A DNA stretch of 64,000 bases from Acanthaster planci (Eukaryota > Echinodermata > Asteroidea > Valvatida > Acanthasteridae). The position numbers were made by a program, and so were the translations under genes. The stretch is taken from the NCBI RefSeq assembly GCF_001949145.1, contig NW_019091387.1, positions 33,207 through 97,206 of the forward strand, given 5' to 3'. The notes under the pieces are model-generated. The model made no database searches. It was not told the origin of the DNA and was given only the letters and a program-made list of their open reading frames with translations. Shown piece by piece: positions 12,950 through 24,494 of this stretch (position 1 is the stretch's first letter; the number at the start of each line of letters is the position of its first letter).

Positions 12950-13796
12950 ACCAGGGACGCAGCTTGTGTGGATGGACTATGGCATGGTGGCAAATTTATT
13001 CCAGAGTGATTGCCCCCTTGGGCCGACATCCTTAGCGCATGCACTGCACACATATACAAGGACACAATATCACATATCCCTATGATAAATAATGTTGCTA
13101 TTGTGCCCGTAAATAGGCCTACACTGTTTACAGAGATCACAGGATGATCTGCATTTTTCACTCATTATGGTACTTACCTTGGATTTGATTGAGTTCTTGA
13201 TACATACGCCACCTCCAGGCAGCAAGCTAGCCATAGCCATTAACTGCCTAAACTCGTACATCTGTAAAGTGTAATGAGAGCAAATAGTAAAGATAAGAAG
13301 CACCGTGGGCTTTTCTTCCTTCATTCTGGAAGGCATCATGCTCAATCACCACTGGTAGACCTATTATTCCTCCGCATACAATTCCTGACTCACTATCCAA
13401 CTCACAGGGGGAATTCGAGTCGTCATGTTTTTTGTATTTCAAACTTGTGGGCTTGAATTTCTTTTCATTTTTTTTGTACGACATGCCTTTTCGGTTATCT
13501 GTGCGGCACTCACATCATCTTACGCAAGCAGGAACGCAAGCCATTCCATTATACAGACCTCCTTTGGCTACATGAATTCACTCTTGGTCAAGTGACACAC
13601 CCTGCTACACCAGACTCTCCCAACCCACCCAACTCCTTCCTCTTCATTTCTGATCAGTTCAGGAGGAGTGCACTTCTGCTGAGCATCCGGGTTGCACCCA
13701 TGCTTCCTCCTGGGGGTATTACATGGCCACTGAGTAGCGTCACAAACTGTGTTGTGCAGACACTCAGCGTAGAACTGATACTATAATCATTGGAGA
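12950..13796. other. Unassigned spacer between two LINEs
   Basis: No recognisable coding or RNA feature. Short frames on both strands have no family signature. The LINE on - breaks off abruptly at its right border. Confidence 0.4.
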
Positions 13797-15205
13797 CCAA
13801 TAAGTCTGGTTGCTACCCAAAATGGACTTAAACCATCTCACTTGGTGATTGACACGGTCAAAGGCCTTCAACCAATAAAAAAACAGCATCAATACGAGGG
13901 GGTTTAGAAACATCAATAGCATTAGCCCAACCATGATACAGGGTCGTTAATTGTGTAACACACGAGCGCTTGGGCAAGAATCCATGTTGACTAGGTGAAA
14001 TTATCCCCTCTCTATATATGTGATTAACAAGACATTTAGAAAAAATCTTTTCCAGAATTTTCCCAACAACAGAACACAGTGAAATAAGCTGGTAATTGGA
14101 CTTAGCATGAGCATCACCCGATTTAAACAATGGAACCACATTCGCGAACTTCCACTATTGTGGAACTGAACCAGTAGCAAGAGACAAATTAAAAAGTTTG
14201 GCAAGTGGTTGAGCCAAACTATCACAGGCCAATTTAAGCAACATAGGAGAAACACAGTCAGGCCCAGTAGATTTATACATATTAAGCTCTGACAGCAGTT
14301 GTTTAATTTCTGCAGGGCTTGTGGAAACATCACCCAGATGAAAATCAGTGATGGTATGGTCACATGAATTGCCACTGAGATTATGAGGACCATTACTGAA
14401 GTCATTTTGAAAAATTTGATTGAAATTTTCTGCAATATTGGTAGGATCACTAACGACACCAAGGTCACTGTGAAAGCTCGTAATTATACTTTTATGATGT
14501 TGACCACTCACAAAAGACCAAAATTGCTTTGGATTATTCGAAGAGTTGCAAGCCATGTCCTGAACATAACTACAGTAAGACTGTCTAATTAAGTATTTGA
14601 CATCATTGCGAATTCTTTTGTATTTAGCCCACAAATTTTGATTACTATCACTGCGAACTGCTGCCTTGTAAGCCCTGTGTTTCTTTTTTGTTAAAGCAAC
14701 AATTTCAACGGAAATCCAGGGATGCTTCTTTCTTCCATTTTGTTTGGCCACAGGAACAACATCTTTTACAGCTAGAAAAAGAAGATCTTTAAATCTAACC
14801 CAGACCTCATCTATATCATCTGCAGAGAAACACGTATCCCAAGAAATCCTACAAATAGTACCACACAGAATACCAATATCAGCCTTTTTATATTGATAAA
14901 ATGACCGACTCACAGTTTTATCATCAAAAGAGAGTGATAAATGAAATTTAACACCATTATGATCACTATTTCCAAGACCAGGATAAGCTCCGACATTTGA
15001 AAAAAGGTCAGGTCTGTTAGTAAATAACAAATCTATTACTGACCCTTGACTGGCAGAAATACCATCACAAGTGGTGAACGTCACCAACTGCTCCAAATTT
15101 AAAATATCAATAACAGTAAGCAGTCGTTGAGCCAGAGGCGATAATATTGAAAATCAATGTTGAAATCACCAAGTACAGCAATGGTAAAATACTGTTGTAT
15201 GAAAG
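13797..15205 (-). mobile_element. Second LINE remnant, endonuclease end through early RT, truncated at both ends
   Basis: On - the order is VLGDFNID (endonuclease, about 15190), a frameshift near 15125, then a 313-codon frame with VIDLLFTNRPDLFS and NSDHNGVKFHLSLS, the linker KHPWISVEIVALTKKKHRAY, and KSTGPDCVSPMLLKLA. A single in-frame TAG at 14152-14154 follows, then VVPLFKSGD, HGFLPKRSCVTQL and, after another frameshift, KAFDRVNHQVRWF. The element stops before the catalytic ADD box. It is less decayed than its neighbour on +. Loss of the 3' half is unusual, because LINE insertions normally lose the 5' end; a later deletion is likely. Confidence 0.85.
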
Positions 15206-15874
15206 TGATGGGGAGTCTGTCTGGGTAGCACTAGTCTGTTTCATGCCTAGGTGCCCCTGGTGAAGAGGTCTTGATGTCAGTGGGCTGATGTATGAAGTGG
15301 TTACTGGGACCAGTAGGTGTGCCTCAGTTCGCCAAACCAGAGGTTGAGTGGTTGGACAAGCTAGGCTACTTCCTTCTTCTTCATTCGTAAGCCTTCGCTC
15401 TTCCCGGCCTGGGCGACTGGCATCAGGCCTCCGTTCTCTCTGGCCTGGAATGCAGCTCAGTTCCTTGTGCATGGTTGTTTGCTAACCCCGGTTCTGACCA
15501 GAAAGGAGTTGGACACAGTGAACCGTTAGCACGGTAAAAACGAGCATCAGCTGGGACCTTGACACCTCGACCATACCGACTCTTGTCGGTCTGGGGGGAA
15601 CAGTTGAGGACGAGTTCAAGCATTAAGCCCTCAACTATTGAGTTAACAAGTTTGGTTTATGATTACACGTTTTATTAATATTCTGGTGAGATGCTCCACA
15701 ATCTCAGCAGTAAAATACTGTACATTCTTACGATGTAATACTTCTTACTTGTACAGCTCATGCAATGATTATTAACACATTTGGGCCTGCTAACAACAGC
15801 AAATACTATTTGGGGGATTTTTGCCACACATGCTTTTGAACAACTATTTCTAGTCCATAGCACTAGTCTGACTA
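15206..15874. other. Unassigned GC-richer block between LINE and Tc1
   Basis: 15206-15620 is GC-richer than its surroundings, with short frames on - (for example 15423-15623) that may be decayed upstream sequence of the LINE. 15640-15870 should contain the 3' end of the Tc1 element, but no terminal inverted repeat was recognised there. Confidence 0.3.
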
Positions 15875-16869
15875 CTAGTCTCTTGGCATCCTATCCATCA
15901 ATTTTTCCAGATAATCTGGTGAAATATATTGCCATGCCTGCTGAAGAAGCTCCCACAGATTCGTTTGACTCGATGGGCATTGCTCTCTTACTTTACGGTC
16001 CAGTTCTTCCCACAGCAACTCGATAGGGTTTAAATCTGGCGACTGGGTGGGCCAGTCTGTGACAGTCAACACTCCTTGTGACTCTTTCTTTTCCAAATAT
16101 GACTTACACAGCTTGGACATATGCTTTGGGTCATTGTCTTGTTGCATGACAAAGTTGGCACCAATCAGATGTTGTCCTGAGGGAATGGCTTGATGTTGGA
16201 AAATACTGTGGTGTCCATGCTGGTTGAGGATTCCTTCCCCTCGATACAAATTGCCAACTTTGCCCGCCCCAAATCAACCCCACATCGATACACTTCCTCC
16301 TCCGTGTTTGACTGTGGGTTTGATGCATTGTGATTCCATCCTTTCCCCCGATCTTCGTCGAACGTAGACCCATCTCTTACAGCCAAATACATCCAGTTTT
16401 GAATCGTCTGACCACAGTACTTTCTTCCATTGCTCTCTGGTCCAGTTTAGCCCAAGCATACCTTTTCACCTTGTTTTTTTCTCTTGAGAAGTGGTTTCTT
16501 CCTGGATACTCACCCCATCAACCCAGTAGCTTTGAGGTGATGCCGCACTGTGGATGAAGAAACAGCTTTCTCTCCTGCTTGCTTTCGTGTGCTGTTCGAT
16601 TCTGAAGTAATTTCTGGACATGTCAAATATCTGTATCGCAGGCTGCAAACTCTAATGTGCTTATCTTCTGCTTTAGAGGTAATCTTTGGCCGGCCGCATC
16701 TCTTTCTGTCCACATTTGACCCAGTCTCAGCTTTCCCTGCAAGGCAGGTGTGGACTCCATGGAGAGAGACGTTCAGTTTGTTGGCTGTTTTGCAAATGTT
16801 GTAGCCTTCAGATCATAAAACCACTACAGACTGGCGTGTTTCTAACGAAATCCCCCTGGATTTAGCCAT
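15875..16869 (-). pseudogene. Tc1-like transposase pseudogene
   Basis: The transposase starts at 16869 with MAKSRGISLETRQSVVVL, then a stop. The paired-like DNA-binding region follows (GRPKITSKAEDKHI, SSTVRHHLKATGL), then frameshifts near 16500, then the catalytic part: WKKVLWSDDSKLDVFG (first Asp), HGGGSVSMWG, QQDNDPKHMSK (second Asp) and WPTQSPDLNPIELLWEEL (the Glu of DD34E). It ends in MPRD and a stop at 15875. The span of about 330 codons matches the usual ~340 of Tc1. Catalytic residues are kept but the frame is broken at least three times, so it is dead. Confidence 0.9.
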
Positions 16870-17271
16870 TACCGTCGGCTTCAAATTGTCCAGATCAAGA
16901 TAAGGGCAGAGGACCATGCTTTAGGCCTTTCAAACCTCTGATTTTGTAACAACACTATGCCCCAAGATCAAAGTACCAACATTCAGTTACATGTACAAGT
17001 ATACTACTAACACTGTCAATGCCCAAATCCCCGTAGTCATCCCAAGGTCACCTCCTAATAAAGAAATGTGAATAGTACACTTTCAAGGTGTGGAACAACA
17101 AATTATTGAAAATCAACCGACTTTGGGGAATACTATTACCATAATGTAATCAAACTAAGCCATAATCAACTATTACATCATTAGAATCTACTTCACTACT
17201 AAAAACCTCTGATAACTGACAAGAATAGCTCATTAATAGCATGTAGCAGTCAAAACTATCCGTGGACTTGT

Positions 17272-17301
17272 CATGTCCCAAAAATTTTGGAGGGTAGTGT
17301 A
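17272..17301 (-). repeat. Possible Tc1 terminal repeat
   Basis: Read on -, TACACTACCCTCCAAAATTT resembles fish-type Tc1 ends (TACA..ACCGTTCAAAAGTTTGGG) and begins next to a TA, the Tc1 target. It lies 400 nt upstream of the transposase start, a normal distance. The matching end on the other side was not found. Confidence 0.4.
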
Positions 17302-17304
17302 TAA

Positions 17305-19361
17305 CATCGCTAGGTGACACAACATAGGTAGAATCAATGTCAGCAATGTAAAGCATATACAAAGAAAGAGGAAAATACCACACAAAACCGACAAAAAATG
17401 TATACATTTAGAGATAATAAACGTACATGACCAAAACTGCAATTTATTGTTCATACGAACATTACAGTTGATCAACTTACCACAGGAAGGTGGAGCGAGA
17501 ATAGAAGATAAACACTTGTTCGTTATCGATTGCGCCAAGAAAAAGAAAGTTGAACATGGTGGCGGTGCCACAATGCATTGTGGTAATAGAGGGCGAACTA
17601 CAGTTGATCAAGTTGTAGTGCAAATGAAATAAAGCGTCTAGGAAATTTGTAAATATAGTGACTGTTTGGGTAGAATGAGCAAAGTATAGACAATGTTCTA
17701 TTTACTCCACTTTACCTCTATCCATACCAGTTAAATTAAATTAATGTTTTCTTGGTGAAATATTCTTGTGCATCGCGTGTCCCATCTTTTTACGTACATG
17801 TAAATGCTGAATGCTACATACTGGGCTGATTTTCAGTTCCAGTTTCTTGAAAGACTATCATCCACAAAATACACTGAAATTTGGGAAACTGAAAAAAGAG
17901 CAAAGCTTCCTCGTCTTTTCTGCTTGATAACTGGTAACATTTCTTTGAACACTTTGCAATTCACACTTATAATTGAAGTTCTGGTCTTCAATGTTGTTTT
18001 TCAGGTGCATTTGGGGCACGCCTGACACAGGAAATATCAAGTGAAATTCCACACCAAGGTCTCTGTTTTCAAATTTTTAAAACATAATTTGGCACTGTTC
18101 AGTATCAATAACTGTTGATTATTCTGCTACTGTTGAATTACAGTGAGAGCCTTTTTTTCCTATCAAGCAATGTAACCCTAACATAATTACCAACACTCTG
18201 AAACAAACCTGAATTCCTACTAGTGAGTCTTGCTCAACTAAGCTCAGGACGTTGTGCCCCTCCTCCTAATTAGCTCCTAGTCTGTTCAGGTTGATGCAGT
18301 AATGGGTTTGCTCATACCATTCTCTGGGGCTCATCCAGAGCGTCATGCAAGGTGTATTTTAGTATGACACTACAGGTGACCTGGGGTAGAGGTTGTTAAT
18401 TAAATACTATGAAAAAACTTGTTTATTGCAGAAAAACTTATACTTTAGGGGAATGTTATCAAAGACTTGTGGACACACAAATCCAACTTTGTAATCCAAT
18501 ATCAATTTATCCCACCTCTCAAAGTGTTCGTTTCATTGTTTTGAACCACAAGCAAATGATCCAGAATTCTCCAGTACATTTGCAATAGTAGAATGTTGCC
18601 TCCAAATAGGAGTTGATGCATGTGCAAATTCTTCCTAGTGCTCAAAAGTCTCTCAAAGCTATCACTTTTGATGCTAAGGTGCCTCTAAAAGGGTACATAT
18701 TATGGGGGGAGGGTTAATATTGAATAATTTCAGGAAATGAAATCAAAAACAGTAATATGGACTCCTTTCAAGTTGGTATAGGTGAGTTGAGAACTGGAGG
18801 AGCTGAATTAGCGACTATCTCAATTCACATTCAAGAGTAAACTCTTCCACTCTCACAATGTCTCCTCACTGAGTTTCCATTCCATTTACATGGTGTACGC
18901 TTGTCGGCTTCTAAAGAGTTTGTGCTTACCGAGACAAAATGTTGTAGGCTATTCAAGGAGCATTGGGACTTAAGGCAAAAAAGGATAAATCCCAGAGCAG
19001 ACATGAAAGTTGGGAAAATTTAAATGAAAGCTCTTTTCTTAGCCTTTCATGCTTTCAGTGTTTTTGTTATCTTTTTTTTAAATTGAAGGAATTCCAGGGC
19101 CAAAATACATGAATACTGTAAACTAAACATGCACTGTACAATGTAGATTATTTTAAGTGACCTCGACTTCATGTCTTCTGTTTGCTGTGTTTTCCTTACA
19201 AAAACTTGTTTGGGCTTGCTTCAAATAAAAATTACCGGTAATTTTCATTGAAATGTTTACAAAGACAATCAATAGTGGTTCATCAAACTAAATAATGCAT
19301 AATTTTGGTATTCAGCAATACAAGTATACTCAGACTCATACTTGTACTCACAAATACAAGT
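17305..19361. other. Long stretch without recognised features
   Basis: AT-rich intergenic sequence with short frames only. Near 17.45-17.6 kb there is a GC-richer open stretch on both strands without a known domain. A purine/pyrimidine TACTTGTACTC simple repeat begins at about 19310. Confidence 0.4.
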
Positions 19362-20546
19362 ACTCGCACTCAAAAGTATTTATAGTATTTGTACTCAAAG
19401 ACCTGTACTTGTGCTTGGTTGGTAAAGTACTCATCAGGCTAGAACTGTTCTCGGCAATTTAAGTACTCGGCAGTACTTGGAAAAAGTATTCGACTACAAC
19501 ACTGCCATAAATATGCCATCCTGAACAGCCTACATAATTACAGATGTACATGTCAATATCATGAAGAGGGACCTTTATATATTGTCATATGGTGTCACCC
19601 CCTCCGCTTTTTAAATTTTCATGGTCAGGCAAGCAGTGGTGTATCTAGCTTTGGGTGTCAGTGGGGAAATTATGCACTTTCGGGCTCATTAAACATGATT
19701 ATGGGGTAGCCTATTTATTTGATAAATAAATGTACAGATTAGTTTCTTTCCTACACCTACATTTTTGGTGTAATCTCAGTTGAAAAAAAAATAAAAATTA
19801 AATCTCTCGGCAAGTTGCCCCCCTGGATACACAACTTCCCCATCCCCATCCCCCAAATTTAAGCCACTTGGCACCCATCTGAGTGATGAACAGGAGAATC
19901 TAAAATTTAAGAGCTTGGTAAGGTGTCAAGTAGGCCTACTTGGCCACAGGTCGTACTTCTTGAGTACCCTTTTTTGCAATTAGAAGCCTGTACTACTGGA
20001 TTTTACAATGATATAATGGAAGATTGAATGTAAAAAGTTCTGGTTCCGATCACCTGAACCTAAGTTAACCAGCAAGTAATTTTTTTTTTAAATAATCCAT
20101 GCTTTTATGAAACACCTCTCAACGATGTCATTTAGGCCCAACCTCAAAACCACTTGTATTTGCCACCGAGCTGGACAGAAATTTTCGCTTGAATTACTTT
20201 ACTGCACAGTTTACATGCATCCATTTTTAATTCCCTGATACAAATTCAACACGTAACATTTGGCTACAGATGAAGCAAAGACCCAGACCGACTCTATGCT
20301 ATACATTTCAGTACAGAGGGGCGGGGATTTGACGACACAACATCGCCACATAGGCCTAATCATAATCACGAAATGCAAGCAGTTTTATTTACCTGTTGAG
20401 TAGCGTTGCCAGTCAAACACTGTCTCTGACATGTCCTAATCCCGAAAACTGTCTTCCAAACTTTTTTTCTCGTCTTTCCACCATTGCTAGTGCGACTAAC
20501 GTCAAGCAAACGAACAATTTTTAAATACCCATCGTCGGGCCGTGCA
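19362..20546 (+). repeat. Direct duplication 2, copy A
   Basis: This segment is near-identical to 20564-21765 in the same orientation and ends at the single N at 20547, while the match continues uninterrupted in copy B. As with the duplication at 230-2834, this looks like overlapping haplotype contigs. It contains a TACTTGTACTC low-complexity run, a short hAT-like element (19634-19836) and a truncated copy of the exon-like sequence (20393-20546). Confidence 0.85.
19634..19836 (+). mobile_element. Short non-autonomous DNA element (hAT-like ends)
   Basis: CAGTGGTGTATCTAGC at the left is mirrored by CTGGATACACAACT at the right, giving imperfect terminal inverted repeats of about 15 nt on a ~200-nt element. 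CAGTGG ends are common in hAT families. No target-site duplication was visible. The second haplotype copy is at about 20845-21064. Confidence 0.5.
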
Positions 20547-20563
20547 NGTCTTTTTCCAGGTTA

Positions 20564-21765
20564 CACTCGCACTCAAAAGTATTTATAGTATTTGTACTCG
20601 AAGACCTGTACTTGTGCTTGGTTGGTAAAGTACTCATCAGGCTTGAACTGTCCCTCGGCAATCTAAGTACTCGGCAGTACTTGGTGCTTGGAACAAGTAT
20701 TCAACTACAACACTGCCATAAATATGCCATCATGAACAGCCTACATAATTACAGATGTACATATCAATATCAGGAAGAGGGACTTTTATATATTGTCATA
20801 CGGTGTCACCCCCACCACTTTTTAAATTTTCATGGTCGGGCAAGCAGTGGTGTATCTAGCTTTGGGTGTCTGGGGGGAAATTATGCACTTTCGGGCTTAA
20901 AGCATGATTTGGGGTAGCCTATTTATTTGATAAATAAATACACCGATTAGTTTCTTTCCTACACCTACATTTTTGGTGTAATCTCAGCTAATAAAAAACA
21001 ATTAAGTAAATTATGAAATCTGTCGGCAAGTTGATCCCCTGCCCCCCGCTGGATACACAACTTCCCCATCCCCATCCCCCAAATTTAAGCCATTTGGCAC
21101 CCATCTGAGTGATGAACAGGAGAATCTAAACTTTCAGAGCTTGATGAGGTGACAAGTACTTGGCCACAGGTCGTACCTTATGAGTACACTTTTGGGCCAT
21201 TGGAAGCCTGTACTGCTGGATTTTACAGTGATATAATGGAAAATTGAATGTCAAAAGTTCTGGTTCTGATCACCTGAACCTAAACTTTCTGAACCAGCAA
21301 GTAAACAAAACCAATAATAATAACCCATGTTTTTCTGAAACACCTCTCAACGATGTCATTTACGTCCTCAAAAACACTTGTATTTGCCACTGAGCTGGAC
21401 AGAAGTTTTCGCTTGAATTACTTTACTGCACAGTTTACATGCATCCATTTTTAATTCCCTGATACAAATTCAACACGTAACATTTGGCCACAGATGAAGC
21501 AAAGACCCAGACCGAGTCTATGCTATACATTTACAGAGGGGCGGGGATTTGACCACACAACATCGCCACATAGGCCTAATCATAATCATGAAATGCAAGC
21601 AGTTGTATTTACCTGTTGAGTAGCGTTGCCAGTCAAACACTGTCTCTGATATGTCCTAATCCCGAAAACTGTCTTCCAAGCTTTTTTTCTCGTCTTTCCA
21701 CCATTGCTAGTGCGACTAACGTCAAGCAAACGAACAATTTTTAAATACCCATCGTCGGGCCGTGC
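20564..21765 (+). repeat. Direct duplication 2, copy B
   Basis: This is the partner of 19362-20546, with substitutions and small indels. It continues into the complete exon-like sequence and ATGGCGGCC start at 21783. Confidence 0.85.
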
Positions 21766-21783
21766 CTGCACGGAGGCCGCCAT
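21613..21783 (-). CDS. Putative first exon, MAAS..., unknown protein
   Basis: On the minus strand, AAAATGGCGGCC (a YY1-type downstream promoter motif around an ATG) starts 57 open codons that end at CAG followed by a GTAAAT donor. The product starts MAASVQARPDDGYLKIVRLL and has a basic middle (GGKTRKKAWKT). A longer in-frame start exists at 21870. The allelic copy at 20393-20546 is cut off at a contig end. Diverged copies with stops lie at about 2848-3015 (-) and 8140-8318 (+), inside a large inverted repeat, so this may be a repeat-borne exon and not a unique gene. No partner exon was found. Confidence 0.3.
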
Positions 21784-22351
21784 TTTGAAGTGTTGCAGTG
21801 AACCAATGCGCAGCCGCCCACATTCCTGTACTTTCTCGGCCAGTCGATCGGGACGGCATCCCGCAACCATAATTTTAACAACTAAATGTATTCTGCCTTT
21901 CTTTGGAAGGAATCAAAGCTTAGGGTTGCGATCCTGAAAAATATTTTAACACTATCACCGTTGGGGGGGAACAGTCTCCTTTTTCCTGTGGGGGCACTTT
22001 CCATTCAAACGAGATGGACAGAAATTATCACTAGAATTACTTCACTGCACCCTCTATAGCTACATACATTCATTTTTAATTAACTGACACCAAATCAACA
22101 AGGGTGAATCAAAGGCCCCGAATGAGCTTATGTCAAACATTTATAAACAAAGGGGTGACTTCAATAGGAGCAACAGAATTGGAGCATTAAATTGCTTTAC
22201 CCATCACGATATTGCCGATGGCATAAGCTGGCCATACAGGACACGGACTGAGGCAATTGCACAAAATAGGAAGGAGTTGGACAACAACTCTCACCTCCTT
22301 TTGCACGTTTCCATAGCTACAGCAATATCATCAATGGCTAGTGGAACATGT

Positions 22352-23235
22352 GGCCTTTCCGATGCCAACACAATTGCAAGATTTGGACTATTTTCAGGCT
22401 TTTTATACTCGAATATAGGAAGCTATGTCTGCGTGGGAAGAGGCCCGGTAAGGTGTGGACAGAGGGGTGGGTTCAAAATGAGAAGACGTTGGACAACTCT
22501 CGCCTTCTTTTTGCAGATATTTCCTTAATTTCAGCAAACATGGACTTTGAAACTTTCATTACTGGATAGAGAAAACCATGGCCTCTCTGATGACACTATG
22601 ATTGCAAAATTTGGACCATAAGTTCAGACGTTTGATGCTCGAGTATAGGCAGCTGCGCGGGAAAAGGCATCATGGACACAGGTTGAATTGTACAAAATGG
22701 GAAGATGGACAATTTGCGCCTTCTTTCACGTAAATTATTTCCTTAACTACAGCAAATATGGATTATGAAACTTACATGAATGGATAAAGGATAAGATTGC
22801 CTTTCCGATGGCACCATGATTGCAAAATGTGAACTGTTTTCAGACTTTTGATGCTCAAACATAGACATGTCATCTTGGCGAAGGAAATGGCGAAGGTGGG
22901 GATACATGTTGAATTGCACCAAAAACTGAAGTCGCAGAACTCTCGACGTCTTCTGCGGATAAGTGGATAGGAAACTCCATCAAAGGATAAAGAAACGTTT
23001 ACTCTATCTGTTAACAAGTTCCTCTCATTTTGACTATTTCAGACTACTGAACCTCGGATAAAGCAACTTTCATCTTCATTCGCGAATAGCCTCCCCCCAC
23101 TTCAGTTTTGACTTTTGGAAATAAAACTTCTCTATTGGATTAGGACTAAAACAATAACCTTTCCGATACACCAAGACCAGCCCATTCCGACCATTTTCAG
23201 TCTATTTAACTTCAGATATAGAGACAAACGTACCC
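22352..23235 (+). repeat. Four diverged tandem repeats of about 220-360 nt
   Basis: A core of the form CCTTTCCGATG, then GATTGCAAAATTTGGAC, then TTTTCAGAC and GATGCTC-A-TATAG recurs starting at 22352, 22580, 22799 and 23157. Between the cores, AAAATGGGAAG/TTGGACAA and TTTCCTTAA-T-CAGCAAA blocks recur as well. The repeats have decayed at different rates. They lie between two opposed ATGGCGG starts (21783 on -, 23440 on +). No protein is encoded. Confidence 0.7.
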
Positions 23236-23439
23236 CCGGCAAAGGCAGACCTTCTAACGTGTGCACAATGCGGAACCACACAAAATAGGAAGCTCGTCAC
23301 ACCGAGCGGCCCGAACAGGGCGCTGGACCACGAGCGAAAGCTGCCAGCTTGTATTTCTGAAAATATTGGGTAAAATAGCGCCCTTGAACATTGCACATGA
23401 TGTTGATCGCATCAGCTGCCAGTGCCATCCAATTTCAAA

Positions 23440-23532
23440 ATGGCGGGGACTTTCATTACTGCTTTCAGGGGTGATAGAAACGTGTGTCTTCAAAAGTCAT
23501 CCGTTATCGCTGAACGATTGAAAGGAGAATGA
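23440..23532 (+). other. YY1-like ATGGCGG start with a 30-codon frame
   Basis: CAAAATGGCGGGG begins a 30-codon open frame (MAGTFITAFRG...) on +, about 1.65 kb from and divergent to the ATGGCGGCC start at 21783 on -. AAnATGGCGG motifs often mark animal transcription starts. No convincing donor ends the frame. It could be a promoter-proximal exon of the gene ending at 26657, but nothing connects them in sequence. Confidence 0.2.
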
Positions 23533-24163
23533 AAGATGTAGGCCCAGAGCTTTAATTTGCCGTTTGTCCCGAACAATTTTGTGTTTTTTTCCCTTTTAAA
23601 GGATAAAAGTTTATTATCTGTTGTCTATGGCAGGTTATTTACGTCTACTGGTTTCCAACCTTTGGCATGCTGTCAAACGTCCTTTCGAGTAATACGGGGG
23701 AAACCCCGACGGACCACTAGGTTTCCATTACATCAGTATTAGGCCTACACAGGACCCCCCGTAGGGGATCGAAGGGGAAAAGCGGGTCGACGCCATGTGT
23801 AAATTTGAGGTGGTCCGCGGTCTAATGACCCGGATCTCATCCATCCGGGACTGATTCCACTGCGTCCAGCAATTTCAGAGAGTAAACAGAATCACTGGAT
23901 CAGACCCCGGCAATTTGACACAACCACATCCGGCGAGCGCAACGAAGTGGAAGCCTGCATGCGTAAAATTGTTCAAATGGAGAATGCGCACACCATGTAC
24001 TGGTCAACAGAGTCTTGGTACTTTTATTACTGACGGGTGCGTGGGCTGGTACTTTATGTAAATTCGTTCACGACCGGGTCGCGCCATGCCCCCGTGATTT
24101 TTTTTTTCTCGTTCACACGCACGGCGACGCCACCTGGATAATTCGAAAGCTACTTTCTAAAGG

Positions 24164-24490
24164 CAAAAGTGAAAAACCTACTCCCAAAAAGAGTGTATTC
24201 CTCATAAATTCACTCAAAAAGGGTGAAAACCTTTCCAAAAGACTGAAAACAACTCCAAAATATTGGAGAACCACTCCGAAAGAGTGAAAACCACTTAAAA
24301 AGATTGGAGAAGCACTCCAAAAGGCTGAAAACCACTCCAAAAGACTGAAAACCACTCCAAAAGATTGGAAGACCACTCTAAAAGGATAAAAATCACTCTA
24401 AAATAAGGCGAACAATTCTTTTTTGAGTTGTCCTTTGTACGGCTATGTATATAAACTGCAATCTTTTTGAGTGCTGTGCACTCTTTTTGA
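24164..24490 (+). repeat. Degenerate ~20-nt tandem repeat with inverted AAAAAGAGTG ends
   Basis: AAAAGACTGAAAACCACTCC-like units repeat from about 24185 to 24400. CCCAAAAAGAGTG near the left side is mirrored by CACTCTTTTTGAG near 24480, which suggests a short foldback or MITE with an internal minisatellite. The minus-strand open frame here is a by-product of the repeat. Confidence 0.6.
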
Positions 24491-24494
24491 GAGA

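Noticed and set aside
14152-15096. 313-codon frame as a cellular gene
   Set aside because: It shows LINE endonuclease-to-RT motifs in order and is flanked by frameshifts. It is a retroelement remnant.
24113-24376. 87-codon hydrophobic frame on - resembling membrane segments
   Set aside because: Its phenylalanine-rich sequence is the reverse translation of an A-rich 20-nt tandem repeat.
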